This document shows, piece after piece, positions 17,441 to 25,953 of a stretch of 44,386 nt of DNA. Every line of letters begins with the position of its first letter. The stretch's first letter is position 1. Source of the DNA: Firmicutes bacterium UBA6806 (GTDB taxonomy: Bacteria; Bacillota; Clostridia; Peptostreptococcales; Acidaminobacteraceae). The stretch lies in contig DKFC01000059.1 in NCBI GenBank assembly GCA_002452745.1, forward strand, positions 1 through 44,386. The letters run 5' to 3'. The position numbers and the translations under genes were made by a program. The notes beneath the pieces were generated by a model. It was given only the letters and a program-made list of their open reading frames with translations, ran no database searches and had not been told where the DNA came from.

Positions 17441-18613
17441 ATGAAGAAAATTATTAGTGTTTTAGTTATTGCAATGATGATGATGGCAATGCTCAGTGGG
17501 TGCTCATCAAACACTGCGACACCTGCACCAGCAGATCAAGCAGCAGCACCTTCAGAAGAAGCAACAACACCAGCGGAATCTGCTGATGAAACAGCAGCTT
17601 TACCAGCAGCAGATGTTGCTGAACAAGGATATGACTTTTATGATGGCGCAATGACTTATGCAGATGCAATTGCAAAGTTAGGTCCTATTCCAAAACCTGA
17701 TAAACCACTTCAATTAGGTTATGTTTGTAAAGCATTCGAAAATGAATTCTGGAGAATGCAAAAAGAAGGCGCTGAGGATATCATCGCAGACCTTCAAAAT
17801 CAAGGATATGATATCAAGATTGATGTTAGAGCAGCTCAAGGTGAAACAGATGAGCAAGGTCAATTAGCGGTATTCAATGACATGATTAACAAAGATTACG
17901 ACGGTATCTTGGTTTCTGCAATTTCTCCTGGTAACCTCGTTCCAGGCGCAGAAGAAGCTAATAAAAAAGGCATCGAAATGGTCATCTCAATGGATGCGTT
18001 TATGCCTCAAGTAGAGAGTACAGTAGGTGCTTGGCATTATCAAGCAGGACAACTTGCAGCTCAATACATCAATGATGCAATCGGCGGTGAAGGCCAAGTG
18101 GCAATTATTCAAGGCCTTCCTAAAGCAGCACCTGCGATTACCAGAACTGAAGGCTTCAAAAAATGGTTTGAGGAAAATAACCCGAATGTAGAAGTTGTTG
18201 CTATTCAAAATGCGGATTGGGATCGTATGAAAGCGAAAGATGTCACTGACATCTGGTTAAAACAATACCCTGAATTAAAAGGTATCTATGCGAACAACGA
18301 TACAATGGCTATGGGCGCACTTGAAGCAGCTAGAGCGGCTGATAAAATCGGTCAACTCATCATCGTCGGTACAGATGGAACATCAGAAGCTAAAACGTCT
18401 ATTGCAAATGGCGAATTAACAGCTACAATTGACTCTTTCCCTTATTATATGGCTCAAATTTCAACTGAGATGTTGATCCGTAAATTAGAAGGACAAGATG
18501 TACCAAAAGTCATTTATTCACCGCAAGTTGTCGTTGACAAGGAAAACGTCAATGCTGACCCACTTGAAATTATGAATTCTGTTGGCTGGAACGGCATGCA
18601 GTTCGAAAACTAA
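17441..18613 (+). CDS. Sugar ABC transporter substrate-binding lipoprotein
   Basis: A 390-residue secreted lipoprotein. Its signal peptide ends in the lipobox LSGC with Cys21, followed by a low-complexity Ala/Pro/Glu-rich linker (residues 24-60) that tethers the domain to the membrane. The rest is a periplasmic-binding-protein type I sugar-binding fold (PKPDKPLQLGYVCKAFENEFW, YDGILVSAISPGNLVP, GIYANNDTMAMGALEAARAA). It captures the sugar outside the cell and delivers it to the permease at 20230. AAGGAGG lies before the ATG. The gene is followed by a perfect palindrome that may keep its mRNA more abundant than that of the membrane genes. Ribose is inferred from the linked ribokinase. Confidence 0.88.
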   Translation: MKKIISVLVIAMMMMAMLSGCSSNTATPAPADQAAAPSEEATTPAESADETAALPAADVAEQGYDFYDGAMTYADAIAKLGPIPKPDKPLQLGYVCKAFENEFWRMQKEGAEDIIADLQNQGYDIKIDVRAAQGETDEQGQLAVFNDMINKDYDGILVSAISPGNLVPGAEEANKKGIEMVISMDAFMPQVESTVGAWHYQAGQLAAQYINDAIGGEGQVAIIQGLPKAAPAITRTEGFKKWFEENNPNVEVVAIQNADWDRMKAKDVTDIWLKQYPELKGIYANNDTMAMGALEAARAADKIGQLIIVGTDGTSEAKTSIANGELTATIDSFPYYMAQISTEMLIRKLEGQDVPKVIYSPQVVVDKENVNADPLEIMNSVGWNGMQFEN

Positions 18614-18663
18614 TCAGCTATTAAGAGTGAATCGTTATTTTATCAGTATATTAAAGTAAGTTG

Positions 18664-18697
18664 GCGTTTGGCATATTTCATGAAATATGCCAAACGC
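18664..18697. repeat. Perfect 34-bp palindrome between binding-protein and ATPase genes
   Basis: The half-site GCGTTTGGCATATTTCA (18664-18680) is followed directly by its exact reverse complement (18681-18697). In RNA it would fold into a very stable hairpin with a small loop. There is no T run after it, so it is not a standard terminator. Its place 50 bp after the binding-protein stop and 30 bp before the ATPase start fits a 3'-end mRNA-stabilising hairpin. It is alternatively a protein-binding site. Confidence 0.85.
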
Positions 18698-18727
18698 TCA
18701 ATTATAAACGTTGAGGGTGGTAAGTCA

Positions 18728-20233
18728 ATGAAGAATCAAAATGAATTTATAAGATTTGAAAATATTGCAAAATCCTTTTCCGGCCAGAGGGCACTTGATG
18801 ACGTTTCATTTAGTATCAAGCAAGGCGAAATTCATGCCATTATGGGGGAAAACGGTGCGGGGAAATCCACTCTGCTCAACATTCTCCACGGGGTTTTAAA
18901 ACCCACGGAGGGCAACGTCTACATTGATGGGGAAAAAATGGATTTTGACAGCATTTACGATGCAATTGAGTACGGTATCTGCAAAGTACATCAGGAAATC
19001 AGTGTCGTACCTGAACTCACGGTTTATCAAAATCTCATGCTTGGCAGTGAAATCACTAAAATGGGTTTTATGGACAAGAAGGCCATGATCGGGGAAACAG
19101 AACAGATTCTAAATCGCCTTGGCTGTCATTTTAAAGCGACAGATAAAATTGGAAGTCTCAGTGCAGGGCATAAACAGATGATTCAAATTGCCAAAGCACT
19201 TAGAGCAGATGCGAAGATTATTTCTTTTGACGAACCAACAGCATCATTAAGCAACAATGAAGTGGAAATTCTATTTTCGATTATGCGGGAACTCAATAAA
19301 CAGGGGATTACCATACTCTATATCAGTCATAAACTCGATGAAATATTTAAAATGTGCGACAGGGCATCTATTTTAAGAGATGGTAAATATATCAAAACCT
19401 TTGATATGAAGGCAACCAGCAAAGAGGATTTGATTAAAAGCATGGTGGGCAGAGATGTTTCTATGTTTGCCAAGAGGACAAAACCAAGTTGTGTGGTTCA
19501 AAATGATGTGGTATTAAAAGTAGAAGACTATATGGGTGAAACCTTTAGAGATATAAATTTTGAGCTTAAGAAGTCTGAAATTCTAGGATTTTTTGGACTC
19601 ATTGGCGCACAGAGAACGGAGCTTATGCGGACGATTTTTGGAGCTGAGAGAGCCATGGGCGGCAAACTTTTTATCAAGGGAAACCCTGTTCAGCATAGAT
19701 CACCCTATGACGGGATAAAAAACGGCATTGCACTGGTGTCCGAAAACCGAAAGGAAGAGGGCTTTATCCACGAGTTTGATAATTCGGATAACATCTCGTT
19801 GGCATCACTGCATAAGTACACCCATAAGGGGATTGTCAAGGGTAAATTAAAAAATGAAAATGCCATTAGGCAGGGTCAATACGTAGGTCTCTATCCAAAT
19901 AAACCGGATTTCTACACTAGAAACCTTTCTGGGGGAAATGCTCAAAAGGTCATCTTGGCAAAGTGGCTTTCCACAGATGCTGACATTATTATTTTGGATG
20001 AACCGACCAAGGGAATTGATGTCGGTGCAAAGACAGAAATTTACAGACTCATGGAAGAGATGGTTGCTGCAGGCAAATCCATTATCCTCATTTCATCTGA
20101 ACTTACAGAAGTAATGGGCATGAGCGATCGAATCATGGTCATGTATGAAGGCAAAATGGCTGGAGAGGTCTTAAAGCAGAATTTTGCTGAAAATAATATA
20201 TTATCCTTGGCAATTGGAGGTCATTCAAAATGA
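18728..20233 (+). CDS. Ribose-type sugar ABC transporter ATPase (two ABC domains)
   Basis: A 501-residue double-ABC protein of the RbsA/MglA type. Domain 1 has Walker A GENGAGKST (about residue 36) and DEPTASL; domain 2 has the degenerate RbsA-type Walker A region (GLIGAQRTELMRTIFG), LSGGNAQKV and LDEPTKGIDVGAKTEIY. It powers sugar import from the cytoplasmic face. ATG 18728 is chosen over TTG 18668 because GAGGGTGG lies just before it and because 18668 falls inside the palindrome. It overlaps the permease gene by 4 bp (ATGA), showing translational coupling. Confidence 0.9.
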   Translation: MKNQNEFIRFENIAKSFSGQRALDDVSFSIKQGEIHAIMGENGAGKSTLLNILHGVLKPTEGNVYIDGEKMDFDSIYDAIEYGICKVHQEISVVPELTVYQNLMLGSEITKMGFMDKKAMIGETEQILNRLGCHFKATDKIGSLSAGHKQMIQIAKALRADAKIISFDEPTASLSNNEVEILFSIMRELNKQGITILYISHKLDEIFKMCDRASILRDGKYIKTFDMKATSKEDLIKSMVGRDVSMFAKRTKPSCVVQNDVVLKVEDYMGETFRDINFELKKSEILGFFGLIGAQRTELMRTIFGAERAMGGKLFIKGNPVQHRSPYDGIKNGIALVSENRKEEGFIHEFDNSDNISLASLHKYTHKGIVKGKLKNENAIRQGQYVGLYPNKPDFYTRNLSGGNAQKVILAKWLSTDADIIILDEPTKGIDVGAKTEIYRLMEEMVAAGKSIILISSELTEVMGMSDRIMVMYEGKMAGEVLKQNFAENNILSLAIGGHSK

Positions 20234-21216
20234 AAATGTTTATCAAACGAAATACGAGAGAGCTGAGTATCGTTGTTGCCATTATCGTGATGGGCATAAT
20301 ATTTGGCATTCATCAGCCGATTTATCTGTCCCTTAGCAACATAAAAGATATCTTTGAACAGTCGATTATATATGGTCTTATGGCAATTGGGATGACGGCA
20401 GTCATTATCACTGGTGGCATTGACCTCTCTGTGGGATCGGCGCTTGCTCTAATTTGTGTCATCATTTCAATGGCGGCAGTTGCAGGTGTTCCACCAATTC
20501 TCTGCCTCCTCCTAGGATTGGTGTCATGTCTGGTTTTAGGAGCACTCAATGGTGTTCTGGTGGCGAAATTAAAATTACAGCCTTTTATTGCAACACTGGG
20601 TACAATGTCGGTGTATAGAGGTGTCGCCTATCTGCTTTCGAAGGGATATCCAATTCTCAATGTACCGCCTGTATATAGAAATACGATCAATCACTCAATT
20701 GGTGGTGCGGTGAAGGTTTCGGCTATTTTCTTCATTGCCTTTGCAGTTTTTATGTATGTTATCATGACGAAACTCAAAATAGGAACGTATATTTATTCAA
20801 TCGGGGGAAACGAAGAAGCGGCAAGGCTCTCAGGCATCAAGTTAGATAGTGTCAAAATATTTGTTTATGCTATTGCCATGATTGGAACGGGACTGGCGGC
20901 GATGATTCAGGTGGCAAGCCTTGGAACGGGTGACCCTACAACAGGTCAAGGCTATGAGCTCAATGCAATTGCAGCAGTTGCAATCGGTGGCACGAGTATG
21001 GCAGGCGGTCGTGGAACAGTTGCGGGAACTGTACTTGGCGCAATCCTCTTTGCAGGTCTTAGAAATGGATTGATTGTTTCAAATGTTGCAACTTTTTGGC
21101 AGTACGTAGCAACTGGGGTTGTCATCATCATAGCGGCCTACATTGAAGTCATTCAAGACAAATTTTCAAAGATGTTTAAACCACATAAAAAATTAGAAGC
21201 TAATGAAATGGAATAA
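20230..21216 (+). CDS. Ribose-type sugar ABC transporter permease
   Basis: A 328-residue membrane protein of the RbsC-type permease family, with about eight to ten hydrophobic segments. Typical stretches are MTAVIITGGIDLSVGSALAL (residues 55-74), PFIATLGTMSVYRG, YSIGGNEEAARLSGI (the cytoplasmic loop that contacts the ATPase) and AVAIGGTSMAGGRGTV. Its start overlaps the ATPase stop, and its TAA overlaps the ribokinase ATG (TAATG). It forms the membrane channel of the importer with the proteins encoded at 17441 and 18728. Confidence 0.9.
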   Translation: MKMFIKRNTRELSIVVAIIVMGIIFGIHQPIYLSLSNIKDIFEQSIIYGLMAIGMTAVIITGGIDLSVGSALALICVIISMAAVAGVPPILCLLLGLVSCLVLGALNGVLVAKLKLQPFIATLGTMSVYRGVAYLLSKGYPILNVPPVYRNTINHSIGGAVKVSAIFFIAFAVFMYVIMTKLKIGTYIYSIGGNEEAARLSGIKLDSVKIFVYAIAMIGTGLAAMIQVASLGTGDPTTGQGYELNAIAAVAIGGTSMAGGRGTVAGTVLGAILFAGLRNGLIVSNVATFWQYVATGVVIIIAAYIEVIQDKFSKMFKPHKKLEANEME

Positions 21217-22160
21217 TGCGTATGTCAGAGAGTAAACAAGAAAAATATGCGGTGGTCTGCGGCAGTCTGAACATGGATCTGGTTTGCAGAGGCCCTAGAA
21301 TTCCAGTTGCTGGTGAAACAATTTTAGGATACGATTTTACCACGACTATAGGTGGCAAAGGTGGCAATCAAGCAGCCGCACTTGCAAAACTTGGCATTCG
21401 AACTCACATGATTGGATGTGTCGGTGAGGATGTCTATGGGGGCGAAATCATCGAAGCACTGAGTCAAAAAAATGTTACAACTGATGGAATAAAGAAGGTA
21501 GAAGGGCATACGGGAACTGCCCATATCATGATTGATGACGAAGGCGAAAATAATATTGTGGTGATTCCCTCAGCCAATTATAAACTTTCAGAGGAAATGA
21601 TTGTAGCTAGTGAACCGCTGATTAAAGGCGCGAGTGTTCTCCTAGCTCAACTGGAGGTGAGTTTGATCACCATAGAGACATTTTTGCAGATGGGAAGAAG
21701 TCATCATATTAAGACGGTGCTCAATCCAGCACCAGTTCCCCCTGAGGGGATCAGTGATGAACTGCTTTCACTGGTGGACTTGTTGACGCCAAATGAAACT
21801 GAAATCAAGCTCCTTACTGGAATTGAGGTAGTGGACGAGGTGAGTTTTAAGGTCGCCGCAAACATGCTACATCAAAAGGGCGTTAGAAGTGTTATTTGCA
21901 CAATGGGTTCAAAAGGTGCTTATTTTAGCGATGGTATAAATATTTTTCATCAAGAGGCCTATGTAGTGAAGGCCGTTGACACCACTTGTGCTGGTGACAG
22001 CTTTACAGGTGCAGTACTCGTCAAGCTGTTGGAAGGTGAAACCATTGAAAACGCTCTAAACTTTGCAGCCAAGGTATCGGCGATTACGGTCACTAGAAAG
22101 GGTGCGCAGGACTCAATTCCATCAAGAGAAGAAGCGGAGAGTTTTAAGTTGAAGGCATAG
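21216..22160 (+). CDS. rbsK: Ribokinase-like PfkB-family sugar kinase
   Basis: A 314-residue PfkB carbohydrate kinase. Motifs are GSLNMDLV at the N-terminus, GGKGGNQAAALAKLG (the sugar-binding signature, about residues 47-61), NPAP, TPNETE and the catalytic DTTCAGDSFTGA near residue 255. Ribokinase phosphorylates imported D-ribose at O5 in the cytoplasm. The ATG overlaps the permease stop; a second ATG at 21222 is possible. As the last gene of the operon it defines the probable sugar. No rbsD (ribose pyranase) is present, so a related furanose-type sugar cannot be excluded. Confidence 0.85.
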   Translation: MRMSESKQEKYAVVCGSLNMDLVCRGPRIPVAGETILGYDFTTTIGGKGGNQAAALAKLGIRTHMIGCVGEDVYGGEIIEALSQKNVTTDGIKKVEGHTGTAHIMIDDEGENNIVVIPSANYKLSEEMIVASEPLIKGASVLLAQLEVSLITIETFLQMGRSHHIKTVLNPAPVPPEGISDELLSLVDLLTPNETEIKLLTGIEVVDEVSFKVAANMLHQKGVRSVICTMGSKGAYFSDGINIFHQEAYVVKAVDTTCAGDSFTGAVLVKLLEGETIENALNFAAKVSAITVTRKGAQDSIPSREEAESFKLKA

Positions 22161-22246
22161 AGCATGCCAAATTGGAGCAGTAGAATCTGATGAGGTCTCT
22201 CATCATATCGTATACACTTAATTTTTTCAATAATCCCAACCCAAGT

Positions 22247-22276
22247 GAAAAGGGCCATCTCAAGATGGTTCTTTTT
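22247..22276 (+). terminator. Intrinsic terminator of the ribose-type operon
   Basis: CCATCT (22255-22260) and AGATGG (22263-22268), extended outward by AAAGGG/TTCTTT pairs including two G-T pairs, then a T run. Confidence 0.7.
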
Positions 22277-22309
22277 CGTTGGATGATTTATAAGGCAAAA
22301 ATTACACCA

Positions 22310-22332
22310 GAATAAAGGGAAGAATCTTCCCT
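22310..22332 (-). terminator. Possible terminator of the minus-strand RiPP operon
   Basis: AGGGAAG and CTTCCCT (within 22316-22332) form a 7-bp stem that is followed on the minus strand by TTTATT. It lies about 190 bp beyond the exporter stop. The remaining stretch 22333-22523 is AT-rich and shows no gene or other clear element. Confidence 0.4.
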
Positions 22333-22523
22333 AGTGATTAACTCTAAGAATGAAGGAAAAATGCATGCGTTAATAAACTGCAGAGCATTGATAGCAGGTA
22401 TAGTTGTTTCAAATATCCAAAGATAGAAAAAAAGCTGTATAAATGATTTTGAAAAACAACCCTAGTTTGTTAAGGTGTTTGACACTTTTCATTTTGAGAA
22501 TCTGAATTATGCAATTTTCTCAA

Positions 22524-24125
22524 TTAAGTGGGGATGGTCAGTTCTAGAATATTATCAGCAATTTCAATGACTCTTTTATCATGAGAAATAACTATAATGA
22601 TTTTATCCTTCTTAACATATTTTAGTTCATTAATTATAATATCCACAGTATTGTTATCAATATTTGCTGTAGGTTCATCAAGTATGACAACGTCACTATT
22701 TTTATATAAAGATCTCAAAAATCCAATTTTAGCTAGTTCTCCTCCAGAACAATTTATAATTGTAGGATTAATAAGAGTTACAGGATTTGTTTTGAGTTTA
22801 TTGAAAAGAAGTGGATCTATATTTAATTCAGTAATTTTTTTTTCTCCTGTTAAAATGACATTTTCTAAGACGGTGCCATGAACTAAAGTTGGAAATTGTT
22901 CCATATAGCTGATTTTCTCTTTTCGTAAATGAATTTTGTCAATTTCGTCTATTTGGATATCATTAAATTTTATAATCCCGTCTTTAATTGGGACTATACC
23001 TAAAATAGAATCTATTAATGTGGTTTTTCCAACGCCATTTGTCCCAATGATACAGTAAATATTCCCTTGTCTAAAAGTGTAATTAAGATTTTTGATAAGT
23101 AATTTATTGCTTTGATATATACATAGGTTTTTCAATTCAATTTTGTCAATTACGTCTGCTTTTAAAACACCATTTTTTTCATGCTGGTTTTTCAGTATAT
23201 CGTGTACTCGATCATAACTTGCTTTTGAATTGTGATACTGGTTAGAGTAATTAACAAAGTATGTGATAATGGATATTAGTAGTATGAAATACGAATTAAC
23301 AATAATAAAGTTTCCAATACTCAGGTAATTTTTTGAAATTAGATATCCACTAAAGACAAATAGAACAAGCGTTCCCAACTGATTAATCAAAAAAGACGCA
23401 TTATTATACCAATAAGTTAGTTTTGCAAAGCGATTATTCTCTTTAAACAATGTCGAGTAAGCTTCTTTAGAATCTTTATTATATTTTGAGTTCAGCGAAT
23501 ATATTCTTATGAATTTATTTAGTCGTAATCTATCAGTTGAAACTCCAAAAAAATGACTTTGAACTGACTTATAAGATTTATTCATCTTAATAATTTTTTT
23601 CCCAAATAGACTAATTGAAATACTATAAAATGGAATCATTGCCAATGAAAAAAATCCTAATATTACGTTGCTTGTAAATATAGTCCTAAATATAACTAAA
23701 ATCATGATAATTTTCAAAGGCATTTTAGCAATAGTTTCTATAGAGAAATCTGATAGTACATAGCAATCTTCAATTAAAAGCACATTGAACTCTGATGTCT
23801 CAATGTTTTTAAAAAAAGAAAGTGGTAATTTTTCGATATGATTAATCAGAGGAAAGTATATATCTGACATGACTTCATTATTTAGAGAGGTATTGAGTAT
23901 ATTCTCGCGGTAACTTATAAAAACCAGTACTATGGTTATGATGAAGAACATAAGTGCAAATGTTTTCATATATTGGGGGTTAGTTTGTTCTTTATTTAAA
24001 TAGTCAATATACTTTCCAGTTAACGATGGAATTAATAAGGTAATTAGATTGATTGTTATTGTATAAATAAATAATAGACAGATTTGAAATTTTTTTTTTG
24101 AAAGAGCATTAATTATAATTTTCAT
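22524..24125 (-). CDS. ABC exporter with fused membrane and ATPase domains, in a RiPP-type cluster
   Basis: A 533-residue half-transporter. Residues 1-300 hold six hydrophobic helices of an ABC type-1 membrane domain; residues about 325-533 are the ATPase, with Walker A GTNGVGKT (361-368), signature SGGEL (460-464), Walker B VVILDEPT (479-486) and the switch histidine in ISHD. It has no N-terminal C39 peptidase domain, so it would export a product but not cut off a leader. In context it probably secretes the modified peptide encoded at 24597-24472. An IS3-type remnant and a hairpin lie between that gene and this one. It is much more AT-rich than the ribose operon beside it. Confidence 0.85.
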   Translation of the reverse strand: MKIIINALSKKKFQICLLFIYTITINLITLLIPSLTGKYIDYLNKEQTNPQYMKTFALMFFIITIVLVFISYRENILNTSLNNEVMSDIYFPLINHIEKLPLSFFKNIETSEFNVLLIEDCYVLSDFSIETIAKMPLKIIMILVIFRTIFTSNVILGFFSLAMIPFYSISISLFGKKIIKMNKSYKSVQSHFFGVSTDRLRLNKFIRIYSLNSKYNKDSKEAYSTLFKENNRFAKLTYWYNNASFLINQLGTLVLFVFSGYLISKNYLSIGNFIIVNSYFILLISIITYFVNYSNQYHNSKASYDRVHDILKNQHEKNGVLKADVIDKIELKNLCIYQSNKLLIKNLNYTFRQGNIYCIIGTNGVGKTTLIDSILGIVPIKDGIIKFNDIQIDEIDKIHLRKEKISYMEQFPTLVHGTVLENVILTGEKKITELNIDPLLFNKLKTNPVTLINPTIINCSGGELAKIGFLRSLYKNSDVVILDEPTANIDNNTVDIIINELKYVKKDKIIIVISHDKRVIEIADNILELTIPT

Positions 24126-24190
24126 TATTATACTCCTAACTGTATCAGGAAAGTATTTGTCAAGATATACGGCAACATAAATGTAATAAG

Positions 24191-24365
24191 CTATGTAAAA
24201 TATATTATTTCATAACGATTAGGAGACTCCAATCCACATATTCCATAGATTTTTTTATTGTTGTAAAAGATTTTCATATATTTGAATATTAAATCGTTTG
24301 TGTTTAAGATTCTTGATTATAAATCTATCCCTCGATTCTTGTTTGATTACCGGGTGGAATGTCTC
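24191..24365 (-). pseudogene. IS3-family-like transposase C-terminal remnant, frameshifted
   Basis: Two adjacent minus-strand frames read like the end of an IS3/IS150-type transposase. The first, from 24365, gives ETFHPVIKQE... and ends IQIYENL. After a frame change the second gives FYNNKKIYGICGLESPNRYE and stops at 24191. This matches the family pattern ESFHsxxKxE ... FYNxxRxHxxLGxxSPxxYE. No start, no inverted repeats and no N-terminal part were found, so it is a dead fragment. It may mark how the AT-rich cluster arrived. The match is by memory of the family pattern, not by a search. Confidence 0.5.
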
Positions 24366-24417
24366 AATACGATATTTTTCCAGTAGGAATCATCACATAC
24401 ATCAGATTAAATTCGCT

Positions 24418-24449
24418 GGGAGACTATTATGCTAACATAATAGTCTCCC
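24418..24449 (-). promoter_or_regulatory. Intercistronic hairpin after the Cys-rich peptide gene
   Basis: GGGAGACTATTATG (24418-24431) and CATAATAGTCTCCC (24436-24449) form a perfect 14-bp stem with a 4-base loop, 22 bp after the peptide stop. On the minus strand no T run follows. It could stabilise or partly end the transcript, so that the peptide is made in excess over the exporter. Confidence 0.75.
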
Positions 24450-24471
24450 CAAAATAATGGAACAGATACAC

Positions 24472-24597
24472 TTACCCTCTAATAAATGGGCTACAACTTC
24501 TATTAGGCAGACACTCTTTACATTTTGACCCGCATTGTCGATCGCATTGACCACATGGTTCAACCATAGGAATAACGCCTTTGAGTATAATATTCAT
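24472..24597 (-). CDS. Candidate RiPP precursor: 41-residue peptide with six cysteines
   Basis: A short gene with a very good AAAGGAGG 8 bp before its ATG, starting 30 bp after the S41 protease stop. The first 14 residues (MNIILKGVIPMVEP) are cysteine-free and leader-like. The rest holds Cys15, 18, 22, 26, 29 and 35, spaced C-x2-C-x3-C-x3-C-x2-C-x5-C, and ends NRSCSPFIRG. A Cys-rich core next to a radical SAM/SPASM enzyme suggests thioether cross-links, as in ranthipeptides. The spacing resembles, but is not the same as, the SCIFF peptide of Clostridia (C-x2-C-x3-C-x3-C-x3-C-x6-C), and the leader differs. Metal or Fe-S binding is another possibility. Confidence 0.75.
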   Translation of the reverse strand: MNIILKGVIPMVEPCGQCDRQCGSKCKECLPNRSCSPFIRG

Positions 24598-24626
24598 ACT
24601 TTCTTCCTCCTTTCTGTATTTGATTA

Positions 24627-25913
24627 CTAATTAACATTTTGCTTCATCAAAAGTTCTTTTATCTTTATCAAATCACAATCGACTTGGCTAATGTAATTAT
24701 CAATTGTATATAAAGTCACATGATCAGGGAAAAGAGCTATTTTCTCATTACGCGAGGTATCTGGACGACGAATAAATTTGTTGGAGATGGTATAAGAAAG
24801 TTTTGAATTTGGAAGACAATATTCTTGCAAGTTACCATAAGAAACGGGTTTACCCCCTGTAGGTTGTCCGATAATGGTTCCCAACTGATAATCTCTTATT
24901 AATACAGAAAAATAGGTGGCGGCTGAGAATGTTTTGTGATCAATTATTATGTAAATATCAACAGAATTGTGAGTATCTTTCTTATATTTTTTCAATCGTT
25001 CAATGAATAAATCTGCTACACTTGAATCCCCACCAGTATTTCCCCTTAGATCAATCACTAAATTAGATGTAGGAATTTCATTCAATGAGAAAAATATATC
25101 ATCCAATGTAGTTATGTAGTTTTTATCTAACACACAAGAGGCTATTCTAAATAAAATAAAATCGTCATTTATTGAATATCCGCAAGATTCGTAAACATCG
25201 TCTTTAATCAATAAGTTGATATCATTAGAATATAATATAGAGTTTCTATCAAAATCATTGTATTGATTATAAACAAATGCATTTTGACTTATGGTTTTGG
25301 ACTGTATATTTCCCTTGTAAAGATATTCAATGGAGATTCCTCCAGTTAAAGTCTTCCTTCCACCTAAAGAAATAACTTTTGAAACTTCTACGTATCTTTC
25401 TTCAAATTGCTCCATTTTCCAATATATGTTTTCTGCTGAAATTTGCTTACAATAAGATTCAAATATTGAAGATATCTTAACATTTCCTATTTTGATAATT
25501 TCACTTCCATCAGGGATATAACCATTTCCATTTAGTACAAAATAATGGCCATCAATTATTTTAAAAATTAATGGAATCTCAGGACCAGATGCAATGTAGG
25601 AGAGTTGTGTGTGTCCGTCATTAAACTGAGCTAAAAATGTAGCTAAAAATACACTAAATTCAGGTATGGTCATAGGTTTAGTGATATTTGATTTTGCTAT
25701 TTGGAATGCTTCTTTTATATTCTCGGAACCTCGGCCTATTGCCAAAACATGATTATCGCAAAAGTTTTTTTCAAGTTCGTTAAAATCAAACAATAATTCA
25801 TCTAACGAAAGTAGGCTTTGAGTGTCTTCGTTGTGTACATATAAGTTATTCATACTTAGAATAATCAATGAAGTTACAAGTATGAATAGCATACAAAAAA
25901 TCTTGACTCTCAT
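24627..25913 (-). CDS. S41-family (C-terminal-processing-like) protease, membrane-anchored or exported
   Basis: A 428-residue protein with one N-terminal hydrophobic segment (residues 4-22, FCMLFILVTSLIILSM) that anchors or exports it. S41/tricorn-core marks are FNDGHT (97-102), LVIDLRGNTGGDSS (285-298), the probable nucleophile Ser330 in DHKTFSAATYF, and GQPTGGKPVSYGN (349-361). S41 enzymes cut unstructured C-termini or peptides outside the membrane. No clear PDZ domain is seen. Standing between the maturase and the peptide gene, it is a good candidate for removing the leader or follower of the peptide during export, since the exporter lacks a peptidase domain. A role in self-protection is the main alternative. 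The spacing to both neighbours is short, so one transcript is likely. Confidence 0.82.
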   Translation of the reverse strand: MRVKIFCMLFILVTSLIILSMNNLYVHNEDTQSLLSLDELLFDFNELEKNFCDNHVLAIGRGSENIKEAFQIAKSNITKPMTIPEFSVFLATFLAQFNDGHTQLSYIASGPEIPLIFKIIDGHYFVLNGNGYIPDGSEIIKIGNVKISSIFESYCKQISAENIYWKMEQFEERYVEVSKVISLGGRKTLTGGISIEYLYKGNIQSKTISQNAFVYNQYNDFDRNSILYSNDINLLIKDDVYESCGYSINDDFILFRIASCVLDKNYITTLDDIFFSLNEIPTSNLVIDLRGNTGGDSSVADLFIERLKKYKKDTHNSVDIYIIIDHKTFSAATYFSVLIRDYQLGTIIGQPTGGKPVSYGNLQEYCLPNSKLSYTISNKFIRRPDTSRNEKIALFPDHVTLYTIDNYISQVDCDLIKIKELLMKQNVN

Positions 25914-25953
25914 AGTTCCCCCCTATAATGTTTGAAAATTTAACCTTTATCTC

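Noticed and set aside
18664..18697. 34-bp palindrome as an intrinsic terminator
   Set aside because: There is no T run on either strand and the operon continues directly after it.
24472..24597. Calling the peptide SCIFF outright
   Set aside because: Cysteine spacing and leader differ from the SCIFF pattern as I know it; no profile search was possible.
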